This document shows, piece after piece, positions 1 through 4,706 of a stretch of DNA of 7,707 nucleotides. Within the stretch, counting starts at the first letter, position 1, and each line of letters begins with the position of its first letter. The notes below the pieces were generated by a model, which worked only from the letters and a program-made list of their open reading frames with translations, had not been told where the DNA came from and did no database searches. The translations under genes and the position numbers were made by a program. The stretch comes from Spirochaetaceae bacterium (GTDB taxonomy: Bacteria; Spirochaetota; Spirochaetia; DSM-27196; SKKC01), in NCBI GenBank assembly GCA_003554375.1, contig PWGF01000464.1:1-7707 (forward strand), given 5' to 3'.

Positions 1-170
1 CCGGGCAGGAGATTCCCGCGGAACTCGCGGATCGGCGCCCCGGCGATCCGGCGAAGCTCGTGGCTTCGTCGCAACGTGCCCGAGAGCTTCTCGGATTCTC
101 CCCCCGCCACTCGGACGCCGAGACGCTGGTAGACACAAGCTACCGCGCCTACTGCGCAGCGTCACAGTGA
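1..170 (+). CDS. galE: UDP-glucose 4-epimerase, C-terminal 55 residues only
   Basis: This is the 3' end of a gene that starts outside the window; the frame runs from base 3 to a TGA at 168-170. In the family, GalE interconverts UDP-glucose and UDP-galactose with bound NAD in the cytoplasm, supplying galactose for surface polysaccharide. What is seen is the tail of the family: GQEIPAEL, then RRPGDPAKLVASSQRAREL, then LGFSPRHSD. The RRPGDPA-LVAS-A--LG--P pattern is characteristic of the GalE C-terminus, in the part that contacts the UDP-sugar. The catalytic Ser/Tyr-Lys and the NAD-binding GxxGxxG lie outside the window, so activity cannot be judged, and a related extended-SDR sugar epimerase remains possible. 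The stop codon sits inside an 18-bp tandem duplication. The next gene is convergent. Confidence 0.85.
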   Translation, partial: GQEIPAELADRRPGDPAKLVASSQRARELLGFSPRHSDAETLVDTSYRAYCAASQ

Positions 171-202
171 AACATGCCGGGAGCGTGAAACATGCCGGGA
201 AC
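167..202 (+). repeat. 18-bp tandem duplication spanning the galE stop codon
   Basis: Two head-to-tail copies (167-184 and 185-202) match at 17 of 18 positions; the shared core is gtgaaacatgccggga. The first copy contains the galE stop TGA (168-170). Because 18 is a multiple of three, the second copy places another TGA in the same frame at 186-188. This looks like a simple slippage-type duplication at the gene end. No function is implied. Confidence 0.85.
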
Positions 203-231
203 AGCGCCGAAAAGGCCGAAACACTCCGGTG

Positions 232-255
232 ACGCGGTGGCGATTGCCGCCGCGT
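232..255. terminator. Strong hairpin between convergent genes, possible terminator
   Basis: A 10-bp stem (232-241 with 246-255) closes a GATT tetraloop. On the plus strand all pairs are Watson-Crick except one G-U; on the minus strand that pair becomes a C-A mismatch, so the structure favours plus-strand RNA, that is, galE read-through. It lies between the galE stop (170) and the nitroreductase stop (272). There is no U-tract after the stem on either strand, so it is not a classic intrinsic terminator. It could instead stabilise the 3' end or act with Rho. Confidence 0.45.
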
Positions 256-271
256 GCTCCGCCTATCGCCC

Positions 272-1156
272 CTATTGCTCGTGCCAGCTTGCGATGTACT
301 CCAGACCTTCGGGTACGAACTCAGGTCGCTCATCGCGCCATTCGCCCTGGATGCCGCATTCCGATGCCGCAAGCGACACATGCGCCATGGCTACGCCGGC
401 ATCAATCCGCTGCACGTCGATATCCTTTGCGGCCTTGGCGTATCCCGGTGTCCGCTCGAGAAAGAGATGTATCGTACCGCCTTCGCCTTCACTCGTATAT
501 CGATAGAGCCGCCACGGTTGATGATTCGAGGCTGAAGGCGCCGCTTGCACCGCCCGGAACACCGGGCCGTATCTGCCGGCATTCCGTTCGCGAATCGGCT
601 CGGCCGGCCCCTGGGGTTCGCCGTCGTACTCCCAGAACTCCAACCGGTGGAACAGCTCTTCAAACCGTTTGCGGCGGCGCGGGGTGGCGGCATGTTTGGC
701 GGGGCGATCCAAGGCTTCGGGCTGCTCAGCCGGATATCCCACCGGAGTGAGGCACGGTACTACATAGTCGTCCATTAGATCGATCTGGTCCGCAATACGA
801 CTTCCGCGGAACGTACCGCTGAGCCAGCAGGTCCCCAACCCGAGCGCAACCGCGTAGAGTACCGCATGCTCGAAGACGAAGCCGAAGTCCTCCATTGCGC
901 GTCGCCCACGACGCACCCATCCAACGAGGTATTCGCTTGCCCCTTCTACGCTCCCGTACAGCGTAAGCTCCGCAAGCTCCGCAAGTGCCGCGTCGTCAGG
1001 CTTAACCAGCGTTGCCTGCACCGGCGAGCCAAAGGGAGCATCAGGCAGCCGGCGCAGATAGTCGGCAAGCCGCTCCCGGACATCAGCCGCGATCCGGCGA
1101 CCGTCAAATGAGTGGATGCTGGCGCGGCGGGCGATCACGTCACATGCGCTCTCCAT
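272..1156 (-). CDS. Nitroreductase-family flavoprotein (TM1586 type)
   Basis: The gene encodes 294 residues. In this family, the proteins bind FMN and are presumed to reduce nitro or quinone-like substrates with NAD(P)H; the physiological substrate is usually unknown. Family marks seen: an N-terminal RRASIHSF (10-17, the RRS-R-F position of nitroreductases), GLGTCWLSGTF (106-116), PVGYPAE (138-144), then a second block with APSASNHQPWRLY (206-218) and IDAGVAMAHVSLAA (251-264). The order of these blocks fits the 'putative TM nitroreductase' type rather than NfsA/NfsB. The start is well fixed: the ATG is preceded by GGAGGAG at 5 nt spacing and a TATAAT box 20 nt upstream. No signal peptide or membrane segment is seen, so it should be cytoplasmic. 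The gene is convergent with galE and divergent from the next gene, so it is likely monocistronic. Confidence 0.8.
   Translation of the reverse strand: MESACDVIARRASIHSFDGRRIAADVRERLADYLRRLPDAPFGSPVQATLVKPDDAALAELAELTLYGSVEGASEYLVGWVRRGRRAMEDFGFVFEHAVLYAVALGLGTCWLSGTFRGSRIADQIDLMDDYVVPCLTPVGYPAEQPEALDRPAKHAATPRRRKRFEELFHRLEFWEYDGEPQGPAEPIRERNAGRYGPVFRAVQAAPSASNHQPWRLYRYTSEGEGGTIHLFLERTPGYAKAAKDIDVQRIDAGVAMAHVSLAASECGIQGEWRDERPEFVPEGLEYIASWHEQ
965..991 (-). repeat. 9-bp tandem repeat inside the nitroreductase gene
   Basis: On the plus strand aagctccgc occurs twice in a row (965-973, 974-982), followed by a degenerate third copy aagtgccgc (983-991). It is in frame and encodes the ALAELAEL stretch near residues 57-65. 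A change in copy number would add or remove three residues without a frameshift. Confidence 0.6.
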
Positions 1157-1161
1157 AACGG

Positions 1162-1168
1162 CTCCTCC
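1162..1168 (-). promoter_or_regulatory. Shine-Dalgarno of the nitroreductase gene
   Basis: On the minus strand GGAGGAG lies 5 nt before the ATG at 1156. It is a near-perfect anti-16S match and fixes that start codon. Confidence 0.75.
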
Positions 1169-1176
1169 GCCGCGGC

Positions 1177-1182
1177 ATTATA
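1177..1182 (-). promoter_or_regulatory. -10 box (TATAAT) of the nitroreductase gene
   Basis: The minus strand carries a perfect TATAAT whose end is 20 nt before the ATG, predicting a leader of about 14 nt that just holds the ribosome site. No good -35 hexamer is found at 16-19 bp spacing (the best is TCGCGA), and there is no TGn extension. The promoter may therefore be weak or activator-dependent. Confidence 0.55.
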
Positions 1183-1378
1183 GGGGTTTTTGAGCACTAT
1201 CGCGAGCGAATTTATCCGCAAAGCGCGGACAGTGTCTTCCCGTTGCCTGGACGACCACCTCGGAAGGAAGCCTGGCCGTCTGGATGCCGAAAAGGGAGCA
1301 CGCGCGCGGGAACCGACGGTTCCAGGAAACACGGAAGTGGACGCATCGCAAACAAGGCGGGAACGCGGTACGTTTCAC
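1183..1378. other. Non-coding stretch between divergent promoters
   Basis: This lies between the promoters of two divergent genes. No convincing gene or RNA is seen: an open frame crosses it but has no ribosome site and runs into the next gene in another frame. The only structure noted is a perfect short dyad, ggaacc-gac-ggttcc, at 1309-1323, which could be a protein-binding site. Confidence 0.4.
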
Positions 1379-1407
1379 TTTACAGCTCCCGAAAGCTGGA
1401 TTAGCAT
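1379..1407 (+). promoter_or_regulatory. Candidate sigma70-type promoter of the 256-residue protein gene
   Basis: TTTACA (1379-1384, 5 of 6 consensus bases) is followed after 17 bp by TAGCAT (1402-1407, 4 of 6). Transcription would start near 1414 and give a leader of about 30 nt. A short dyad, cagct-cccgaa-agctg (1383-1398), fills most of the spacer and could be an operator. Confidence 0.5.
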
Positions 1408-1443
1408 GTTGTTAGATATCCCAATCCCGATTGTGAGGCGGTC

Positions 1444-2214
1444 ATGGCAATACACTATTATCTATCGGTCTTTCCGTTGGAGGCGTTGATAGCATCGCAG
1501 CTGGAACCTGAGGAGTTCGGCTCGTACATGGCGGTCGGAGCCCGAAACGGCTCGTACGAGCAGATCATCTTCGTAGAGGTCGAGGAAGGTTACAGTGAAG
1601 CTTTCGATTGGGCGTATGCCAAGGAGCGGTGTGTACCGCATCCCGACGGCCAACCGAAGCATTCGGTATGGATGAGCGTCTACCGGGCACTCGAATACAC
1701 GCCCCAAGACGTTATGAAGGCAATGTACCTCACTACCATGGACGGCAGGGTACTCAAGCTTGCGAAGGAAGATTACAGCGGTCCACCTCAGAATCGAGCT
1801 TTCTATACGTATCTAGAAATCTGCCCAATCCATCCTCTGGTGGTAAGCAGGTTGGATCCCGGAGAGTTCGCCAAGTACATGACTGCGCCGGATAACAAGG
1901 TCACGGTGCCACGCTTGGTTTTCGCCGACCTCAAGAGCATCGATTTCCAGCACCCGGAGAACACCGGCAATATCGGACGGATATACGATCGGAACCTGGA
2001 CCATCTTCGCGCCTGCGTGGCCTCCGTCACTGATACCCGGAACAAGGTGAACAAGAACGTCGAACGGTCGGTAGTGGAAAGCGTCTCGTACGGCATAATC
2101 AGGGACGGAATATTCGTCGGGGATACGGACAAGCTCGCGTTCTTCCCGATGCCGTCCATCGACGAGCTCCGCCGGCACCATTACGACTGGGCACGCTCGG
2201 CGCAAATCGTCTGA
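1444..2214 (+). CDS. Unrecognised 256-residue protein with an internal duplication
   Basis: I do not recognise a family. The ATG has GAGG at 5 nt spacing (1435-1438) and a plausible promoter upstream, so the gene looks real. The protein is soluble in character, rich in Tyr, Asp and Glu, with no signal peptide or membrane segment. Two segments clearly resemble each other: residues 6-29 (YL-V-P---L-AS-L-P-EF--YM) and 123-146 (YL-I-P---L-VS-L-P-EF--YM), 11 identities in 24 without gaps. Each is followed by a beta-like hydrophobic stretch (IIFVEVE and LVFADLK). The protein is therefore probably two copies of one domain of about 115-120 residues, the second diverged. It stands alone between divergent and codirectional neighbours, and the context gives no function. 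A regulatory or binding role is only a guess. Confidence 0.75.
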   Translation: MAIHYYLSVFPLEALIASQLEPEEFGSYMAVGARNGSYEQIIFVEVEEGYSEAFDWAYAKERCVPHPDGQPKHSVWMSVYRALEYTPQDVMKAMYLTTMDGRVLKLAKEDYSGPPQNRAFYTYLEICPIHPLVVSRLDPGEFAKYMTAPDNKVTVPRLVFADLKSIDFQHPENTGNIGRIYDRNLDHLRACVASVTDTRNKVNKNVERSVVESVSYGIIRDGIFVGDTDKLAFFPMPSIDELRRHHYDWARSAQIV

Positions 2215-2239
2215 ACGCATGAGCGCAATGAAACGGCCT

Positions 2240-2268
2240 TGGAGAACTGAAGTGACGACGCGTATAAT
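2240..2268 (+). promoter_or_regulatory. hflX promoter with TATAAT 9 nt before the ATG
   Basis: A perfect TATAAT (2263-2268) sits 17 bp after TGGAGA (2240-2245, 4 of 6 bases of TTGACA); TTGGAG one base upstream is an alternative. Only 9 nt separate the -10 box from the hflX ATG, so transcription should begin about 3 nt before the start codon. Confidence 0.6.
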
Positions 2269-2277
2269 TCAGGCCTC

Positions 2278-3552
2278 ATGATAGAGCATCGCGAGAAACA
2301 AACAGACGTCCTCGTAGTGGGTACGATCGCTCCAACCGAGCCCCGCCAGGACGCGGCCTATCATCTGGAGGAGCTCTGCCGGCTTGTTGAAAACCTCCGC
2401 TATCGCGTGACGGTTACGGAACTGGTGCGACTCGAGCGCCCTACCGCTCCGTACTTTCTCGGCTCCGGGGCAGCTACGCGTATAGCAGAGCAGGCGCACC
2501 AGAACAAGGTTCAGGCGGTAGTCTTCGACGATGAGCTCAGTCCGTCGCAGCAACGCAACTGGGAGCAGCTTACCGGGCTGGCGGTGACGGACCGCCACGA
2601 GATAATCCTCGATATCTTTGCAGAGAGGGCGACCACCCGCGAGGCGTCCCTCCAAATCGAAAGAGCGCAACTCGAATATAGCTTACCTCGGTTGAAGCGT
2701 GCATGGACTCATCTATCGCGCCAACGCGGTGGCATGCGCGGCACTCGCGGCGAAGGTGAGAAGCAGATCGAGATGGATCGCCGGCGTATCTTGGATCGGA
2801 TCAGCCGTATCGACGACCGTTTGGCACAGGTAGGGGTACACCGCGATACGGTACGAAAGCGACGTACAGAACAAGGCCCCCTCGTAGGCGCGGTCGTCGG
2901 GTATACCAACGCCGGCAAGTCCAGCCTGCTCGGCGCGCTCACGAAGGCTGAGGACGTGACCGGAGCAGACCGGCTCTTCGCCACACTGGACCCCAAGACA
3001 CGGCGGCTTGAGCTGCACGGTGAGGACGTTCTCTTGACCGACACGGTCGGGTTCATTCGAAAGCTTCCACATGACCTCGTGGATGCCTTTAGATCGACGC
3101 TTGAAGAGGCTACACATGCCGATTTCCTCATCCACGTCGTCGACGGATCGAGCATGCACGCGGCAGAGGAAATGCGCGTGACCCGGGAAGTATTGGAGGA
3201 GCTCGGCGCCGGCACAAGGCCGACCATCACGGTGCTGAACAAGCTTGACCTCCTGTCGGAAGACCAGCCGCCACCACGACCTGACGGAAACGGCCCACAA
3301 GTTCCGGTGTCGTGCACGGACGGCAGAGGCCTCGAACAGGTGCGAAGTGAAATCGACAAACTAGTCGCGGCAGCCCGGCACCGAACGGATCTCCGTATAC
3401 CGAGCAGTCGATACGACCTGGTAGCATTGGTTCACCGGACCGGGACCGTCCGTCACCGGGAATATGACGGAAACGCAGTGGTGTTACAGGCGGACCTCCC
3501 TCCGGAAACGTTTGCCCGGGTCCGCGAATTCTCCAACACCGAGGGGCATTGA
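2278..3552 (+). CDS. hflX: GTPase HflX
   Basis: The gene encodes 424 residues, normal for the family. HflX is a cytoplasmic GTPase that binds the 50S subunit and splits stalled or heat-damaged ribosomes. The N-terminal HflX domain (about 10-195) shows GSGAATRIAEQ, the FDDELSPSQQRNWE motif, DRHEIILDIFAERA, then the helical linker with QIERAQLEYSLPRL and RGGMRGTRGEGEKQIE. The GTPase domain has G1 GYTNAGKSS (208-216, K214), G2 FATLDP (234-239), G3 DTVGF (255-259), G4 NKLD (321-324) and G5 SCTDGRG (345-351). A short C-terminal domain follows. The start at 2278 keeps the first beta strand (DVLVVGT); later starts would cut it. There is no real Shine-Dalgarno, and the promoter lies almost on the ATG, suggesting a leaderless message. 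The gene is monocistronic: the next gene is convergent. Confidence 0.96.
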   Translation: MIEHREKQTDVLVVGTIAPTEPRQDAAYHLEELCRLVENLRYRVTVTELVRLERPTAPYFLGSGAATRIAEQAHQNKVQAVVFDDELSPSQQRNWEQLTGLAVTDRHEIILDIFAERATTREASLQIERAQLEYSLPRLKRAWTHLSRQRGGMRGTRGEGEKQIEMDRRRILDRISRIDDRLAQVGVHRDTVRKRRTEQGPLVGAVVGYTNAGKSSLLGALTKAEDVTGADRLFATLDPKTRRLELHGEDVLLTDTVGFIRKLPHDLVDAFRSTLEEATHADFLIHVVDGSSMHAAEEMRVTREVLEELGAGTRPTITVLNKLDLLSEDQPPPRPDGNGPQVPVSCTDGRGLEQVRSEIDKLVAAARHRTDLRIPSSRYDLVALVHRTGTVRHREYDGNAVVLQADLPPETFARVREFSNTEGH

Positions 3553-3563
3553 AGAAACCGGCT

Positions 3564-3590
3564 ATACGGAGTTTCCCACGCGGGCCGTAT
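3564..3590 (+). terminator. Bulged hairpin just after hflX, possible terminator
   Basis: Twelve bases after the hflX stop, atacgg (3564-3569) pairs with ccgtat (3585-3590). Inside it ccc (3575-3577) pairs with ggg (3582-3584) across an ACGC loop, leaving a 5-nt bulge on the 5' side only. This makes nine pairs in two stacked stems. No U-run follows, so termination activity is uncertain. Confidence 0.35.
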
Positions 3591-3593
3591 CGG

Positions 3594-3686
3594 GGCGCTT
3601 AGACGGCGGTTCACCGCGCGGCCGGGACGCCGCACCTCCGGTCCGGCTAAGCTCCGCGCCACCGGACGCCGGAGCGTCTAAGCGCC
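3594..3686. repeat. Long-range inverted repeat with nested stems
   Basis: Perfect 12-bp arms, ggcgcttagacg (3594-3605) and its exact complement (3675-3686), enclose a GC-rich 69-nt interior. The interior has its own pairings: gcgg-ttca-ccgc (3606-3617), gccgg (3621-3625) with ccggc (3643-3647), and gctccg (3651-3656) with a cggagc that overlaps the right arm by one base. The core ctaagc occurs again at 3647-3652. It fills the gap between convergent hflX and the small membrane protein gene. It could be a bidirectional terminator, a structured RNA or a copy of a dispersed palindromic repeat; sequence alone does not decide. Confidence 0.6.
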
Positions 3687-3701
3687 GGCCCTCCGGGACA
3701 C

Positions 3702-3950
3702 TCAACGACCTCCCTTGATACTCTCGACGATCACCCCCGCCACTGCTCCGACACCGCCACTGATCCCTATGTTCCGGCGGATAGTCTCGTGGCCCTCCAA
3801 CCATGCACGCCCGCGCTCCAGCAGCCCTTCGGACGGAGCGACAAGATCGACCGGGTTGACGAAATCCCCGCCGACCCTTCCGAAAATCAGATAGCCGACA
3901 ACCAACCCGGCCACCGCGCCAACTAACAACCCTCTGATGATCTTGCCCAT
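3702..3950 (-). CDS. Small glycine-rich membrane protein, function unknown
   Basis: The product has 82 residues. It begins MGKIIRG, followed by a hydrophobic segment at about 4-23 (GLLVGAVAGLVVGYLIF) that should span the membrane. A charged middle follows (about 41-60, with ERGRAW and ETIRRN), then a second glycine/valine-rich segment (59-77, IGISGGVGAVAGVIVESI) that could be a short second membrane helix. Both segments carry G-x-x-x-G-like small-residue spacing typical of helix packing. The frame stays open 21 codons further upstream, but the start at 3950 is chosen because GGGAGG lies 4 nt before it and the upstream residues look like non-coding translation. The N-terminus has two basic residues and no cleavage site, so a membrane anchor is likelier than a secreted protein. 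I recognise no family. It is divergent from ogt and convergent with hflX. Confidence 0.7.
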   Translation of the reverse strand: MGKIIRGLLVGAVAGLVVGYLIFGRVGGDFVNPVDLVAPSEGLLERGRAWLEGHETIRRNIGISGGVGAVAGVIVESIKGGR

Positions 3951-3954
3951 ATAT

Positions 3955-3960
3955 CCTCCC
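3955..3960 (-). promoter_or_regulatory. Shine-Dalgarno that sets the start of the small membrane protein
   Basis: The minus strand reads GGGAGG, 4 nt before the ATG at 3950. Its first three bases are part of an adjoining dyad, ccctgg-a-ccaggg (3958-3970), which could bind a protein and affect access to the site. I found no convincing promoter for this gene. Confidence 0.65.
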
Positions 3961-4034
3961 TGGACCAGGGTACCGGTTCTAGCGGGACCGCGCAAACCAC
4001 TGGGCGCCACCACTCTCGATTCCCGAATACACCG

Positions 4035-4063
4035 CGGAATTCCGGGAACCCCCGGAACCGGAA
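4035..4063. promoter_or_regulatory. Cluster of CGGAA palindromes upstream of the ogt promoter
   Basis: Within 29 bases there is a 10-bp palindrome cggaattccg (4035-4044), an overlapping perfect hairpin ttccggg-aacc-cccggaa (4040-4057), and a further ccggaa ending at 4063. The cluster ends about 30 bp before the ogt -35 box, in the gap between divergent genes, a suitable place for a regulator to bind. No known operator is recognised. Confidence 0.35.
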
Positions 4064-4091
4064 ATAACCCACGCCAACACGGAGAACACCC

Positions 4092-4120
4092 TGCACAGCG
4101 GCCTGCGACTCTGATATATT
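4092..4120 (+). promoter_or_regulatory. ogt promoter with extended -10
   Basis: TGCACA (4092-4097, 4 of 6) and TATATT (4115-4120, 5 of 6) are separated by 17 bp, and the -10 is preceded by TGA, the TGn extension that strengthens sigma70 promoters. The box ends 20 nt before the ATG, giving a leader of about 14 nt. Confidence 0.6.
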
Positions 4121-4128
4121 CGGGAGCA

Positions 4129-4133
4129 GGAGG
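4129..4133 (+). promoter_or_regulatory. Shine-Dalgarno that sets the ogt start
   Basis: GGAGG lies 7 nt before the ATG at 4141. The frame is open back to an ATG at 3937, but that one has no ribosome site, lies upstream of the promoter, and the extra 68 residues do not resemble the family. Confidence 0.7.
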
Positions 4134-4140
4134 CGGGGTT

Positions 4141-4692
4141 ATGCACGCCCATCAGAATCGGGTTTACACCCACGTCTACGATTCGCCAATCGGACCGCTC
4201 CATCTTGCAGTAGATCGCAGAGGCACAGTGCTGCGTGTCGCCTTCACCCCTCCGGATTCGTGGGGAACTGAGAGTGTTCCGGAACCAAACAAATATGCCT
4301 GTGGTGAGCTCGAGCTACAGCTCGACGAATACTTTGCCGGAAGAAGGAAACGGTTCACTCTCCCTCTCCGCTATCCCGGTACGCCGTTCCAGCAGGCGGT
4401 CTGGAGCCGTCTGGTCAAGCTCCCCTACGGTGAGACCGTCTCCTACGGCGACGTTGCCCGCAAGATTGGGCGCAGGCATGCGGCGCGCGCAGTAGGCAAC
4501 GCGGTGGCGAAGAACCCGATCTGCATCCTAATACCGTGTCACCGAGTTCTGGGCGCCGATGGCCGGCTGGGGAACTATGCGGTGGGCTCACTGGGCCCCC
4601 AAGAAGGGGCACGGCGGAAGGCTTTCTTGCTCCGGCTCGAGCAGGCTCCGGTCACGGACCTCCAGGGCGTGCAAACCGCGCTCACGATCTGA
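4141..4692 (+). CDS. ogt: O6-alkylguanine-DNA alkyltransferase
   Basis: This 183-residue suicide repair protein moves an alkyl group from O6 of guanine to its own cysteine. The N-terminal domain begins at YDSPIGPL (about 13-20); the DNA-binding/catalytic domain begins near PGTPFQQAVW. Catalytic residues sit at the same spacing as in human MGMT: PCHRV with acceptor C133 (human C145), hinge N125 (N137), arginine finger R116 (R128), Y102 (Y114) and Y146 (Y158). The closing glutamate of the Cys-His-Glu network is probably E167. Between Y146 and E167 there are seven more residues than in the human protein, in the loop beside the alkyl-binding pocket. A tail of 16 residues after E167 is of unknown role. 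There is no AraC-like Ada domain, so this is the Ogt/MGMT type rather than Ada. It has its own promoter and is convergent, 14 nt apart, with the next gene; no terminator is seen there. Confidence 0.93.
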   Translation: MHAHQNRVYTHVYDSPIGPLHLAVDRRGTVLRVAFTPPDSWGTESVPEPNKYACGELELQLDEYFAGRRKRFTLPLRYPGTPFQQAVWSRLVKLPYGETVSYGDVARKIGRRHAARAVGNAVAKNPICILIPCHRVLGADGRLGNYAVGSLGPQEGARRKAFLLRLEQAPVTDLQGVQTALTI

Positions 4693-4706
4693 GGCCCCCT
4701 AGTCGA

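Noticed and set aside
229..750. Plus-strand frames of up to 173 codons opposite the nitroreductase
   Set aside because: They are arginine/proline-rich, typical of antisense frames in GC-rich genes; the minus-strand frame has family motifs and proper start signals.
1190..1489. A 99-codon plus-strand frame entering the 256-residue protein gene
   Set aside because: It overlaps the better-supported gene in another frame and has no ribosome site.
2709..3359. Long minus-strand open frames within hflX
   Set aside because: They are serine/arginine-rich shadows of a well-conserved GTPase on the other strand.
3951..4013. A 21-codon N-terminal extension of the small membrane protein
   Set aside because: The internal ATG at 3950 has GGGAGG at 4 nt spacing; the extension has none and would hide the N-terminal hydrophobic segment behind a non-descript leader.
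3937..4140. An upstream in-frame ATG that would extend Ogt by 68 residues
   Set aside because: It has no ribosome site, lies before the promoter, overlaps the start of the opposite gene, and encodes proline/glycine-rich residues unlike the family.
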